A stretch of 40,413 nt of DNA from NCBI GenBank assembly GCA_945904015.1, contig CAMDPK010000057.1, forward strand, positions 1 to 40,413, given 5' to 3'. A model generated the notes under the pieces. The model saw only the letters and a program-made list of their open reading frames with translations. It was not told the DNA's origin and did not search any database. Made by a program: the position numbers and the translations under genes. Source of the DNA: Candidatus Kuenenia stuttgartensis (lineage in GTDB: Bacteria > Planctomycetota > Planctomycetia > Planctomycetales > Planctomycetaceae). Shown piece after piece: positions 16,319 through 25,468 of this stretch; position 1 is the first letter of the stretch, and every line of letters starts with the position of its first letter.

Positions 16319-18916
16319 ATGCGCGTTGCATCGTGGTTGAGCTTTCTGGGTGTCGGTGCATTGCAGACGAAATCGGTGCGAAGCCGTTCAACTCGCCGAC
16401 GAGTTCGTCGCGGACATGGCACAGCAGCGTTTTCGGGTTCGCCGATGATGCGGGAGTCGAACAATTCGCTCGGCTCCGCGATTGAATCTTTGGAGCAGCG
16501 GACCGTCCCGTCGGCCTTCGCGCTGTTCATCGACACGACCGGTGAATTGAACATCTCGATGACTTCTGCGGACAACGTCACGATCGGCGTGGATCCCGCG
16601 ACCAGCAATGTCCAAGTGCTGGCGAATGGTTCTCCGCTACTTTCTATGCCGACGATCACTCCGGACCTCGTACTGACGCTGATCGTCACCGGCAGCGATG
16701 GGAACAACACGCTCGACCTGAGCGGTGTCGACAGCAGCTTCTCGAATCTTACGTCGATTCAAGTCAGCGGCGGCGATGGCAACGACACAATCCTCGGCAG
16801 CGCGACGATCGCGAGCATTCTGAATGGCGGCAACGGAGCGGACACGATCACCGGTGGCACGGCGGGCGATTCGCTGCTCGGCAGTGACGGTAACGACCGC
16901 ATCAACGGTGATGCAGGCAACGACACGATCAATGGCGGCAACGGAGCGGACACGGTCAACGCCGGACTCGGCAACGATTCGGTGCTTGGCGGCGATGGAA
17001 CCGACAGCCTCAACGGTGAGGACGGAGACGACTCGGTCTACGGCAACAATGGAAACGACGTGTTGAATGGTGATTCGAATGGCGGCACCGGCAACGATGT
17101 GCTCGACGGCGGTTCTGGCAACGACACGCTCAACGGTGGCGATGGCAACGACAATTTGAATGGCGGTCTCGACAACGATTCGCTGCGCGGCGGCGATGGC
17201 AGCGACACGCTCTTCGGTGGAGCCGGCAACGACATCGGTCTCGGCGAAGCGGGCAACGACACCGTCAACGGCCAGGCGGGCAACGACACACTCGAAGGGG
17301 GAGCCGACAACGATTCGGTCGATGGCGGCACGCAGGACGACAAGATGTTCGGCGATGACTCCGCGGGAACCGGAAACGGCACCGACACACTCGCGGCCGG
17401 CGACGGGAACGACATGGCCGATGGCGGGGCGGGGGACGACACGATCGGCGGCGGCATCGGAAACGATGCGTTGCTCGGCGGTGATGGCAACGATTCAGTC
17501 TCCGGCGAAGGGGGCAACGATACGATCCAGGGAGGCAACGGAAACGACACGACGCTCGGCGGCGACGGCAACGACAAGGTTTTTGGCGATGACTCACTCG
17601 GTCTGACAACCGGCGATGACCTTATCAACGGCGGGGCAGGCAATGATTCGCTCGTCGGGGGTGGCGGCAACGACAGCTTCTTCGGCGGTAACGGCAACGA
17701 CACGCTCGAAGGAGGCAGTGGGGACGACACGCTCAACGGACAGGGGGGCAACGACAGCAACAACGGCGGGACTGGTTCGAACTCCATCGTCTTCGATCCG
17801 AACGACGGGACCGACACAGCCGGTAACGGCAGCGGCGGCGGATCGGACACGCTCGTGCTGGCCGGCACGAACGCGGCCGACTCGATTTCGATCACGCAGT
17901 CTGGCGGCTTCGTCAAGGTCGCGGTCGGAGCGAACTCGATCACGGTGGCTCCGAATGTTTCGCACGTCATCATCAACGGCGGCAACGGCAACGACACCAT
18001 CACGATTGGGGCTCTGGATTCCGTCAGTCCGGTGTTCATCGAGATCAACGGCGAATTGGGCAACGATGTGCTCAACGGCGGCGGCTCGGCGATCGGTGGT
18101 GTGCGGCTGCTGCTCAACGGCGGCGAGGGGAATGACGTTCTCACCGGCACGGGAGCGATCGATTCGCTGTTTGGCGGCAACGGGAATGACTCGATCCTCG
18201 GCGGTGGCGGCAACGACATCATGCTGGGAGACGGCGGCAACGACACTCTCAAGGGCGAGGCCGGCAACGACAACATCACCGGCGGCGACGGCGACGATGT
18301 TGTCCAAGGCGGAGCCGGCAACGACACGATCGACGGCGGCATCGCCAACGACAACCTTGATGGTGGCGAAGGCAACGACACGATCTCCGGCAGCGACGGT
18401 GCCGACACGATCACCGGAGCGAACGGCAACGACTCGCTGCGCGGCGGAGTCGGCGGTGATTCGATCAACGGCGGCAATGGCAACGATTCGATCGACGGCG
18501 GCGAGAGCGACGACACGCTGATCGGACTGGCCGGCAACGACAAGCTCTTCGGCCGTGACGGCAACGACTACATCGACGGCGGCGATGGTGATGACACTGC
18601 AAACGGCGGCAACGGCGATGACACGGTGATCGGCGGTCTCGGCAACGATCTGCTCGGCGGCGAGGACGGCAACGACACGCTCAACGGCGGAGCCGGCAAT
18701 GACTCGATGCTTGGCGGTGACGGCGATGATTTGATGTTCGGTGGAGCGGGCATTGATTCGATGCTCGGCGGCGACGGAGACGACACACTCAATGGTCAAG
18801 GCTCAGTCGATGTGCTCGCCGGCAACGAAGGTGACGACACGATTTCCGACGAGGCCGAGATCAACGAGTCGTTCACGTTCCCGGCCTCAGTGCTGTCGGC
18901 ACTCGACACGCTGTGA
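16319..18916 (+). CDS. RTX-like calcium-binding repeat surface protein
   Basis: About 865 residues. ATG 16319 is preferred because GAGGA lies 9 nt upstream; an earlier TTG is in frame. The N-terminus is basic and contains [17 protein letters not shown], the 'LE-x-R-x-x-PSA' motif common near the start of planctomycete surface proteins. Residues about 140-480 and 575-840 are arrays of the calcium-binding nonapeptide GGxGxDxUx (for example [11 protein letters not shown]), which form Ca-loaded parallel beta rolls. They are separated by a non-repeat segment (about 485-570, [19 protein letters not shown]). No type I secretion genes lie nearby and no classic C-terminal secretion signal is visible. 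The repeat bias creates a long antisense open frame that is not a gene. Confidence 0.92.
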   Translation: MRVASWLSFLGVGALQTKSVRSRSTRRRVRRGHGTAAFSGSPMMRESNNSLGSAIESLEQRTVPSAFALFIDTTGELNISMTSADNVTIGVDPATSNVQVLANGSPLLSMPTITPDLVLTLIVTGSDGNNTLDLSGVDSSFSNLTSIQVSGGDGNDTILGSATIASILNGGNGADTITGGTAGDSLLGSDGNDRINGDAGNDTINGGNGADTVNAGLGNDSVLGGDGTDSLNGEDGDDSVYGNNGNDVLNGDSNGGTGNDVLDGGSGNDTLNGGDGNDNLNGGLDNDSLRGGDGSDTLFGGAGNDIGLGEAGNDTVNGQAGNDTLEGGADNDSVDGGTQDDKMFGDDSAGTGNGTDTLAAGDGNDMADGGAGDDTIGGGIGNDALLGGDGNDSVSGEGGNDTIQGGNGNDTTLGGDGNDKVFGDDSLGLTTGDDLINGGAGNDSLVGGGGNDSFFGGNGNDTLEGGSGDDTLNGQGGNDSNNGGTGSNSIVFDPNDGTDTAGNGSGGGSDTLVLAGTNAADSISITQSGGFVKVAVGANSITVAPNVSHVIINGGNGNDTITIGALDSVSPVFIEINGELGNDVLNGGGSAIGGVRLLLNGGEGNDVLTGTGAIDSLFGGNGNDSILGGGGNDIMLGDGGNDTLKGEAGNDNITGGDGDDVVQGGAGNDTIDGGIANDNLDGGEGNDTISGSDGADTITGANGNDSLRGGVGGDSINGGNGNDSIDGGESDDTLIGLAGNDKLFGRDGNDYIDGGDGDDTANGGNGDDTVIGGLGNDLLGGEDGNDTLNGGAGNDSMLGGDGDDLMFGGAGIDSMLGGDGDDTLNGQGSVDVLAGNEGDDTISDEAEINESFTFPASVLSALDTL

Positions 18917-18917
18917 C

Positions 18918-18969
18918 GTAGGATGGGCACTCTTGCCCGTTACGGGTCGGGCAAGAGTGCCCAACCTAC
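18918..18969. repeat. Double-hairpin element (GGGCACTCTTGCCC family)
   Basis: Arms GTAGGATGGGCACTCTTG (from 18918) and its inverse ending at 18969 pair almost perfectly around an 8-nt centre. Each arm contains its own GGGCA...TGCCC mini-hairpin. It begins one base after the RTX gene stop, shares GTAG...CTAC ends with other elements, and precedes cstA by about 75 nt. Confidence 0.85.
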
Positions 18970-19045
18970 ATCAATCTGGCTCGACACCATCGGACGACGA
19001 CAGGATCATAGCCGCGTGATCCCGTCGCCCTCCGAAAGGTGAGCC

Positions 19046-20827
19046 ATGAGTCTGCTGCCTGTCGTGTTGTTGTCAGCCATCGTGCTGTCGATTGCCTACG
19101 TCACCTACGGCCGATTCCTCGTACGCCTGCTGCGGCTCGATCCGAACAAGCCGACGCCGGCGGTCGAACTCAACGACGGCGTGGACTTCGAGCCAATCGA
19201 GTCGAAGTTTCTGCTCAGCCAGCATTTCTCGGCCATTGCGGCGGCAGGGCCGATCGTTGGGCCGATCCTGGCGGGAGTCGCGTTTGGCTGGGTGCCCGCG
19301 CTGATTTGGATTCTGATCGGCAGCATCTTTATCGGTGGCGTGCATGACTTGTTCTCGCTGACTGCGTCGATCCGCCACAAGGCTCGGTCGATTGCCGAGG
19401 TCGTTCGCGACCACATGACTCGGCGGTCCTACATTCTCTTTCTGAGCTTTGTCTGGATCGCGCTGGTTTACATCATCGTGGCGTTCACGGACCTGACGGC
19501 GCGCGCCTTCATCGGCCAACAGACGTTGGAGAACGGCGAAGTGGTCACGGGGGGCGGCATCGCGACCTCGTCGCTGATGTATCTTGTGCTGCCGATCATC
19601 ATGGGCTGGTTGCTGCGATACACCAAACTGTCGATCGGCTGGGCGACGGCGATCTTTCTGCCGCTGGTCGGGTTGTCGATTTGGGCGGGGCAGTTGCTGC
19701 CATTCGATTTGGAGTCGCTGCTGGGAGTGTCACGCGACAACGCTCGCCGTATTTGGGACGTGCTGTTGCTCGTCTATTGCGTCGTGGCCGCGATCCTTCC
19801 GGTGTGGTTGCTGCTGCAACCGCGAGGGCATCTGGGAGGCTATTTCCTGTACGTCGCGCTGGGTGGCGGCGCGCTGGGATTGATTCTGGGAGGTGATCCG
19901 GTCGCGTATCCCGCATTCACGGGCTTTGAGAGTTTGCCGATTCTCGGCCAAACGCAATCACTCGTGCCGATGCTGTTCATCACCATTGCCTGTGGTGCGT
20001 GCAGCGGCTTTCACTCGCTGATCTGTTCGGGGACGACCTCCAAGCAACTGGCCACGGAAACCGACGCTAAGCCCATCGGCTACGGAGCAATGTTGCTGGA
20101 AGGCATGGTCGCCATTGTGTCGCTGTGCTGCGTGATGAAACTGGCGGTGGATGCTCCCGTGCTGTTCAACAAAGACGGCATCCGTGATCCTCAACCGAAT
20201 CTGATTTATGCGCTCGGGATCGGCAGCTTTCTCAAGGTCTTGCACATTCCGCCGCATTTCGGTGTGTCGTTCGCGTTGATGGCGTTCACGACGTTTATCT
20301 ACGACACGCTCGACGTCTGCACGCGATTGGGACGTTACATCGTTCAAGAACTCACCGGCTTGCAAAACCGCTTTGGCCGCTGGCTGGGAACCGTGTTGAC
20401 CGGCGGAGCACCGCTGTACTTCCTGCTGCAACCTGGTATCGATGCGGATGGAAAAGCACTGCCACCCGTCTGGAAAGTCTTCTGGAGTTTGTTCGGTGCG
20501 AGCAACCAACTGCTGGCCGCGTTGACGCTGCTGGGTGTCACGGTCTGGCTGTGGCGGACTCGCGGCGAGAAGTGGGTCTGGTTCGTCACTGGCATCCCGA
20601 CCGTGTTGATGTACGTCATGAGCACCTGGGCGTTGATCTCGATGACGTGGCCGAAGTTCTTCGACAAGGCCGGCTCGTTCACGGCACCCAGTGAGGTCGT
20701 GCCGTGGATTGGCGTCGTGCTGCTGGCGCTCGCTGCGTTGATGCTCGTTGAAGCGATTGCCGTGCTCGCTGGCGGTCGATCGTCAACTCCGCCGCAAACC
20801 GGTTCGCTGCCGGCCGTACCGGCGTGA
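19046..20827 (+). CDS. cstA: Carbon starvation protein CstA-type transporter
   Basis: A 593-residue, multi-span inner-membrane protein. The N-terminus (IAYVTYGRFLVRLLRLDPNK) and the family hallmark QHFSAIAAAGPIVGPILAG around residue 55-73 match CstA. Later motifs include GGVHDLFSLTASIRHKARSI and CGACSGFHSLICSGTTSKQL, and about 14-16 hydrophobic helices run through the chain. CstA proteins take up peptides or pyruvate under carbon limitation. This protein is shorter than the 701-residue E. coli form, as in many other phyla. An AAAGGTGAG ribosome site precedes the ATG. It is monocistronic, convergent with an oxidoreductase gene 64 nt downstream. Confidence 0.95.
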   Translation: MSLLPVVLLSAIVLSIAYVTYGRFLVRLLRLDPNKPTPAVELNDGVDFEPIESKFLLSQHFSAIAAAGPIVGPILAGVAFGWVPALIWILIGSIFIGGVHDLFSLTASIRHKARSIAEVVRDHMTRRSYILFLSFVWIALVYIIVAFTDLTARAFIGQQTLENGEVVTGGGIATSSLMYLVLPIIMGWLLRYTKLSIGWATAIFLPLVGLSIWAGQLLPFDLESLLGVSRDNARRIWDVLLLVYCVVAAILPVWLLLQPRGHLGGYFLYVALGGGALGLILGGDPVAYPAFTGFESLPILGQTQSLVPMLFITIACGACSGFHSLICSGTTSKQLATETDAKPIGYGAMLLEGMVAIVSLCCVMKLAVDAPVLFNKDGIRDPQPNLIYALGIGSFLKVLHIPPHFGVSFALMAFTTFIYDTLDVCTRLGRYIVQELTGLQNRFGRWLGTVLTGGAPLYFLLQPGIDADGKALPPVWKVFWSLFGASNQLLAALTLLGVTVWLWRTRGEKWVWFVTGIPTVLMYVMSTWALISMTWPKFFDKAGSFTAPSEVVPWIGVVLLALAALMLVEAIAVLAGGRSSTPPQTGSLPAVPA

Positions 20828-20887
20828 CGCGATTGCCCGGCCGAATGCCGTCAGCCGAAGGCCGATTGCCGTGATACCGTTTTTCGA
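20828..20887. repeat. Half element (GCCGAT/ATACCGTTTT family)
   Basis: This fills the gap between two convergent stops. It is built of GGCCGAA, GCCGT, AGCCGAAGGCCGATTGCC words and ends with GTGATACCGTTTTTC. The same order of words and the ATACCGTTTT end recur in the element at 31540-31636. Only one half is present here. Confidence 0.65.
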
Positions 20888-20891
20888 TTTA

Positions 20892-21983
20892 TCAGACGGC
20901 TTCCACTGCACCGCTTCGCCCCGAACGCAGCGCCGCTTGCGTGAAGTCGAACACCGGCAGAGCACATTCGGGCGGAGCAACCGGCGGCGCGCCGAGCAGC
21001 AGTTGGTCGAGGAACGCGCTGACCGGATTGCCGAGGCGATCCAGTTCGGGATGCGTCAGCGGGCTGATTCCCATCGCGGCTTGCATTCGCTGATCGGCGA
21101 CCGTCAGCGGCTCGAGCGTGTTTTTGCGGCCGAGCCAGATTTGCCAGTCGCGCACGAGCAGATCGGCGTGCTCGCAGTGAAAATGAAAGTCCTCGCGAAA
21201 CGTCTGGGCGTGCCCGGTGAAGTGCATCGTCAGCAGCACGTCCCGTTCGAGCTGAGCGGAGAGGGACGAGACGATCTCGACTCGGCTGCCGCACGTCTGA
21301 TTTCGCGCGAATACGTCCAGTGGATTCAGACCGGTGAGAAAAAACGCGAGGTCGATCTTGTGGCTGCCGGCATCGCCGATGAACCCGCCGAGATTGATCG
21401 CTGGATCATCTCGCCACGTCCCGCCGATCGTTTGTTGCCAGCGTTCCGAGTTGATCGACGTCACGGCTCGCACCGCTCCCCAGCGGCCGGATTGGATTTC
21501 GTCTCGCAACACGCGATAGACCGGCCAGGTCCGCCGTTGATACGCAACCGACAGCACCGGCCCGTTCGAGTGGGGCAGGTTTTCAACCTGCCCGGCCACC
21601 GGAGAACGGGCAGGTTGAAAACCTGCCCCACGACATTCGTCGATCAGTGTCAGTAGATGCTCGCGCCGATCAGCGAGCGGCTTTTCGCAGAGCACATGCC
21701 AGCCGCGTGCTCGGCAGGCGCGGATGTGGTCGAAGTGCAGCGACGTCGGCGTGCCGATGATCACAGCGTCCACTTCGGTCTGAGTCAGTAAATCCTCGAA
21801 CTTCGTGAAACCGCAAGCATCCGGCGCGAGTTCGCGACGCAGCGACTCCGCCGCGTCCGCTTGAGTGTCGAACAGGGCAACAACTCGGCCTCGGCCGTCG
21901 GCGATCAGACGTTCGATGTGCAGTCGCCCCATGCGGCCACAGCCGAGGATCGCGAAACGCAGGGGTGCCGGTGAGTCCGTCAT
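20892..21983 (-). CDS. Gfo/Idh/MocA family oxidoreductase (carries an in-frame repeat)
   Basis: A 363-residue NAD(P)-dependent oxidoreductase. The N-terminal Rossmann motif is FAILGCGRMGRLH (about 10-22), the second-strand region VVALFDTQADAAESL, then DAVIIGTPTSLHFDH and the catalytic WHVLCEKPLADRR with the family lysine. The C-terminal half (INLGGFIGDAGSHKIDLAFF) holds the conserved Asp/His of the substrate side. Between LIDECRG and VLSVAYQRR there are about 20 extra residues (GFQPARSPVAGQVENLP) encoded by a palindromic element (21570-21631) that reads through in frame. The gene starts 10 nt after the redoxin-cytochrome gene stop and is probably co-transcribed with it. The substrate is unknown; inositol or sugar derivatives are typical. 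Confidence 0.9.
   Translation of the reverse strand: MTDSPAPLRFAILGCGRMGRLHIERLIADGRGRVVALFDTQADAAESLRRELAPDACGFTKFEDLLTQTEVDAVIIGTPTSLHFDHIRACRARGWHVLCEKPLADRREHLLTLIDECRGAGFQPARSPVAGQVENLPHSNGPVLSVAYQRRTWPVYRVLRDEIQSGRWGAVRAVTSINSERWQQTIGGTWRDDPAINLGGFIGDAGSHKIDLAFFLTGLNPLDVFARNQTCGSRVEIVSSLSAQLERDVLLTMHFTGHAQTFREDFHFHCEHADLLVRDWQIWLGRKNTLEPLTVADQRMQAAMGISPLTHPELDRLGNPVSAFLDQLLLGAPPVAPPECALPVFDFTQAALRSGRSGAVEAV
21570..21631. repeat. GGGCAGGTT double-hairpin element inside an oxidoreductase gene
   Basis: A 25-nt left arm (21570-21594, GTGGGGCAGG...CTGCCCG) and its perfect inverse (21607-21631) flank a 12-nt spacer. Each arm is also a hairpin, with stem GGGCAGGTT and loop TTC or GAA. The copy lies wholly inside the Gfo/Idh coding region without creating a stop. 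Sister copies are at 25393, 28034 and 29896. Confidence 0.95.
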
Positions 21984-21993
21984 GGCGGCGGGA

Positions 21994-23988
21994 TCATCGT
22001 TTCTTTTCGATGGCTTTGCGAACTTCTTCGACGGTCAGTTTTTCGTCGCCGTCGATATCAAGCCGCTTGAAGATCGGCATTAACTTGGGCGGAACTTCGC
22101 TCGGCGTGAGGATGCCGTCTTTGTTCACATCGAGTTGCTGAAGTTGTTCCACGAGTTGTTTGAGGATGGCCGGCGGCAAGTTGGAGCCGAGGGCTTTTGG
22201 TTTGGATTCCGCCGATGGCTTGCGACTCGCCTCAAAAGCGTCTCGCGGGACCGCGACGTCGAAGTAGCCGATCAGCATCTCATCCCATGTCTGCTCGCCC
22301 CAGCGGACGGTTGCGTTGGGGTTCGGGTTGTTGAGGTTGTTCTCCGAGTTGTCGTAGTGGGCGACGACATGCATCGAACTGCCAGCCGGGATGCTCAGCG
22401 GCTCGGCGAGCTGATACGACGTCTGCCAATTGAAGTCGTAGCGCGGCACATCGAGCACCCTCTCTTTGCGGCCGTCGGCTGTTTGCAACTCGTAGCGGAA
22501 CGATCTGCCGCGGACGTGCATGTGCGGCATCAAATTCAGCAGTTGCACATCGACCGGGGATTTCGGCGAACTCGCTTCGTGGCGTGAATTGTTCGCGTTC
22601 GGCGGAATGATCAAGCCCCCCGTCTTGCGAGCCTCGCTGGTCATCACCGCGTGAGTGACCGAAGCTTCATCGGCGAACAGCAAACCGATGCGACTGGTGT
22701 CTTTCGTCGCTTTTCCGTTGGGCGTGTAGTGGACTTGGAAGATCAACTTCGCTCCGGCCGGCAGCAGCTTGGCCATGCCGGTTGGGTATTGCTGCGGCAG
22801 AAATCCGGGGACGTAGGCGGCGAGAAACGCTCCCTCGCCGTCGAACTTGCGCAGCTCGGAATCGGTTTTCGCGAAGACCAAAACGTGATGCACGACCGAG
22901 CGTTCGCCCGGCTGAATCTCGGCGGCCGTGACCCATTTGTCCTCGGTCAACTTCGGGTCCACGGAGAAGTATTGATACCGCACTGTCCCGGAGGCAGGCA
23001 CGTCATACGGCTTGTCACGCATGGCGACGATCAGGTCCGGCTCGCGCGGCAACTGCCAGCCGTCGGTGAACGACTTCGGCGTCGGCAAGTCGTTGCGGTC
23101 CCCTTCGGGAGCACCCGCTTTGACCCAATCAAGCAGCATTCGCTTTTCGTTATCTGGCAGGTTGCGAGCGTTCGCGAACTTGCCGTGATCGGGACTCGCG
23201 TGCCAAGGTGGCATCCGGTTGTCTTCGACCACTTCAGCGATCGTCTCGGCCCAACCGGCGACTTCGTCGTAGCTGGTCATCGCGAACGGAGCGACCTGAC
23301 CCGGCCGATGACAATTCACGCAGCGGTTCTGCAAAATCGGAGCAACGTGCTTCGAGTACGTCACCTCGGCCCCCCGCTTCGGCTCGCGGACTTTGCCGAT
23401 GAAGCAACCTTCGACCTCGGTTGTCGCGACGCTGACGGGCTTGCCGGCGAGCAGTTCTTCGATCGCAATCTTCAGATCGCTCCGCTTCGCAGTCTCGCGG
23501 CGATAGCCGATGCCGTCTTGATCGTCGATGCGGCCGACGTACCGGATCGCTCGCTGCTGATCGAGCACCACGACTTCCGGCGTGCGGATCGCTCCGGCGG
23601 CATCTGCCAATTTGTTGCCAGCATCTTTGAGCAACTGGAAGGCGACATCTTGCTCTTTCGCCTGCGCGGCAAGATCGGCGAGCGAGTCTTGCCGGTTCGA
23701 GTTGATGCCGAGTACGGCGACGCCGCGCGGCTCGAATTCTTTGGCCAGCGTGTTGAGCTTCGTCACCGCCAACTTGGCCAGCGGGCATTCGGTGCCGAGA
23801 AACGCCAGCACGATGACCGGCTTGTCCTTCAACTCCGTCAGCGACACGCTTGCGCCGCGATAGTCGGTGAGAGCCGCGTCGGAGACAACTCGTCCCAAGC
23901 GATCTTTGCCAGAGGCTTCTGCAGGCTGAGTCAATCCATTCGACAACACCAGAACCAAACAGACGCAGATCGCAAAACCGTGACGCAT
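21994..23988 (-). CDS. Exported redoxin / cytochrome c-like / copper-monooxygenase-like protein with EF-hands
   Basis: A 664-residue multi-domain exported protein with a strong AGGAGG site before the ATG. It has a Sec signal (1-25). Residues about 30-190 are a thioredoxin-fold redoxin with a single Cys68 (FLGTECPLAKL). Residues about 208-300 are a cytochrome c-like segment with heme motif CVNCH (223-227) and RMPPWHA (about 259-264), possibly providing the Met ligand. Residues about 315-590 resemble the copper type II monooxygenase (PHM-like) fold: VVHHVLVFAK, FQVHYTPNG and LMPHMHVRG give the His/Met ligand pattern. The end has two EF-hands (DVNKDGILTPSE, DIDGDEKLTVEE). Electrons could pass from heme to copper in one chain (inference). 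The oxidoreductase gene follows after 10 nt. Confidence 0.88.
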   Translation of the reverse strand: MRHGFAICVCLVLVLSNGLTQPAEASGKDRLGRVVSDAALTDYRGASVSLTELKDKPVIVLAFLGTECPLAKLAVTKLNTLAKEFEPRGVAVLGINSNRQDSLADLAAQAKEQDVAFQLLKDAGNKLADAAGAIRTPEVVVLDQQRAIRYVGRIDDQDGIGYRRETAKRSDLKIAIEELLAGKPVSVATTEVEGCFIGKVREPKRGAEVTYSKHVAPILQNRCVNCHRPGQVAPFAMTSYDEVAGWAETIAEVVEDNRMPPWHASPDHGKFANARNLPDNEKRMLLDWVKAGAPEGDRNDLPTPKSFTDGWQLPREPDLIVAMRDKPYDVPASGTVRYQYFSVDPKLTEDKWVTAAEIQPGERSVVHHVLVFAKTDSELRKFDGEGAFLAAYVPGFLPQQYPTGMAKLLPAGAKLIFQVHYTPNGKATKDTSRIGLLFADEASVTHAVMTSEARKTGGLIIPPNANNSRHEASSPKSPVDVQLLNLMPHMHVRGRSFRYELQTADGRKERVLDVPRYDFNWQTSYQLAEPLSIPAGSSMHVVAHYDNSENNLNNPNPNATVRWGEQTWDEMLIGYFDVAVPRDAFEASRKPSAESKPKALGSNLPPAILKQLVEQLQQLDVNKDGILTPSEVPPKLMPIFKRLDIDGDEKLTVEEVRKAIEKKR

Positions 23989-24200
23989 CGGAACCTCCTG
24001 AAATGTGATCGGCCAACTCGGCGATCATGAAACACCGCTCATACCCGGAATGTGTCGTCACGGATTCAACGGATCAAGCGACATCTGCTTCCCCGAATGT
24101 GCTCCGCCACCCGGAAATCCGATTTGACCTGATTGGCCCGCAGACTCGATAATCCGCCGCGAGCGACGGTCAAAAATCTCATGGATCGGGAGAGTTCAAC

Positions 24201-25391
24201 ATGCGAAACGGTTGGATGAGCGTGCTGATTCTGGCGGCCTGCCTGAGCGTTCCGGCTCAGCAGACGCAGGCCGGGCATCTGCACTTTGGGATGAATTACT
24301 ACGCACAGCCGCATTGCGTTTCCAACTATTACGGCTGGAACGCTCCGTGGTCGGGCTACGGATACGGCAGCGGCTTCTCGGTTTCGACGGGTGGGTTTTC
24401 GAGCGGATTTTATCGCTCCGGTTTTTACGGCGGTGGATATTCGCCTTGGGGTTGGGCACCGACGGTCTATCCGGTTTATCCCGGAGTCATCGTGCAGCAG
24501 ACGACCGTGCCGATCGCCCTGACGATTGTGAATCCCCCACGCGATCCAGCGTTCGTTCGGCCACGAGTGGTGGCCGCCGATCCGTTCCAGCCGAAGCAGC
24601 CCAACGTGTTTGACGTCGTGCAACAACACGCCGAGCGGCGCGGGAACCTTCCCCCTCCACCGGATGACGAGACCGTCGTTCGGACGGTCAGCGGATCGTC
24701 ACGAGTGGGCAAGGAACGCAGTAAAAAGTTCCAAGCCGAAGGGGATCGCTGGCTGCACGAAGGCCAAAACGTCAAAGCGTATTTGCGATACCTCGAAGCT
24801 CAGCGCGAGGCCGAGGATCGGGGCGAGGTTTATTTCCGCCAGGCGTTCGCGCTGGTCGCGATGGGCCGGTACTCGCACGCGGTCTCGAAACTGAAGCGCG
24901 GGTTGCAGGTCGATCCGCAGTCGGCCCGAACCGGTCAGACGCTCGACGCTGTGTTCGGCGTCGAGAATGTCGATCACAAAGTCGATTACCTGCAACGTGT
25001 CGCCGATTGGGCAAACGCCGACGTTCGCGATCCCGATCGCCTGTTCCTGATGGGTGTGCTGCTGCACTTCGATGAGGACTCGCGATCTGGTGAGTTCCTC
25101 AACGCCGCTTGGAAATTGGCCGGACGCGGGCCGCACATTCAAGCCTTTCTGCAAGCTCCGGGTTCACCGCCGAAGGAAGCTCCCGCCGCACCGATCGCGA
25201 ACCGTCGTGAGTTGCCGCCTCCTCCGGTGCCACGAGAAGAGCTGCCGGTCGAGGTTGAGGTTCGCCAGCCTCAGCCGCTCCCGCAACGGGATGCTCGTGG
25301 TCCCAAACTTCCCGCGCTGGAGGTTCCTCCGGAACCGGCTCGACGCCAGTTGATCCTGCCCGACGTCTACCTGCCGGAAGAGAACCGTTAA
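24201..25391 (+). CDS. Secreted protein with Gly/Tyr-rich N-terminus and TPR-like C-half
   Basis: A 396-residue protein with a GGGAG ribosome site and a Sec signal (MRNGWMSVLILAACLSVPAQ). Residues about 30-110 are rich in Gly, Tyr, Ser and Phe (YYGWNAPWSGYGYGSGFSVS) and look disordered or surface-exposed. Residues about 165-315 form helical TPR-like pairs (RWLHEGQNVKAYLRYLEAQR, YFRQAFALVAMGRYSHAV, KRGLQVDPQSARTGQTL), a protein-interaction scaffold. The C-terminal 70 residues are Pro-rich with charged spacing. There is no catalytic motif. A repeat element begins two bases after the stop. Likely envelope-associated; function unknown. Confidence 0.85.
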   Translation: MRNGWMSVLILAACLSVPAQQTQAGHLHFGMNYYAQPHCVSNYYGWNAPWSGYGYGSGFSVSTGGFSSGFYRSGFYGGGYSPWGWAPTVYPVYPGVIVQQTTVPIALTIVNPPRDPAFVRPRVVAADPFQPKQPNVFDVVQQHAERRGNLPPPPDDETVVRTVSGSSRVGKERSKKFQAEGDRWLHEGQNVKAYLRYLEAQREAEDRGEVYFRQAFALVAMGRYSHAVSKLKRGLQVDPQSARTGQTLDAVFGVENVDHKVDYLQRVADWANADVRDPDRLFLMGVLLHFDEDSRSGEFLNAAWKLAGRGPHIQAFLQAPGSPPKEAPAAPIANRRELPPPPVPREELPVEVEVRQPQPLPQRDARGPKLPALEVPPEPARRQLILPDVYLPEENR

Positions 25392-25392
25392 C

Positions 25393-25463
25393 GTGGGGCA
25401 GGTTTTCAACCTGCCCGGCTCTTTTTGAGGAAGCACAACGGGCAGGTTGAAAACCTGCCCCAC
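25393..25463. repeat. GGGCAGGTT double-hairpin element (intergenic copy)
   Basis: 25-nt arms at 25393-25417 and 25439-25463 are identical to those at 21570, separated by a 21-nt spacer. It starts two bases after the upstream TAA and ends 5 nt before the ATG of the glycosyltransferase gene, so it occupies the place where a ribosome-binding site would be. Confidence 0.95.
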
Positions 25464-25468
25464 GACTT

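Noticed and set aside
17038-18564. Long open frame of about 508 codons on the minus strand opposite the RTX-like gene
   Set aside because: It is a mirror of the Gly/Asn/Asp repeat codons (GGCGGCAACGAC), giving a low-complexity Ser/Pro/Leu product with no start signal or family.
22651-24030. Plus-strand open frame opposite the redoxin-cytochrome gene
   Set aside because: The minus-strand gene has clear domains, a signal peptide and an AGGAGG site; the plus frame has an Arg-rich product without motifs, as expected from antisense GC-rich DNA.
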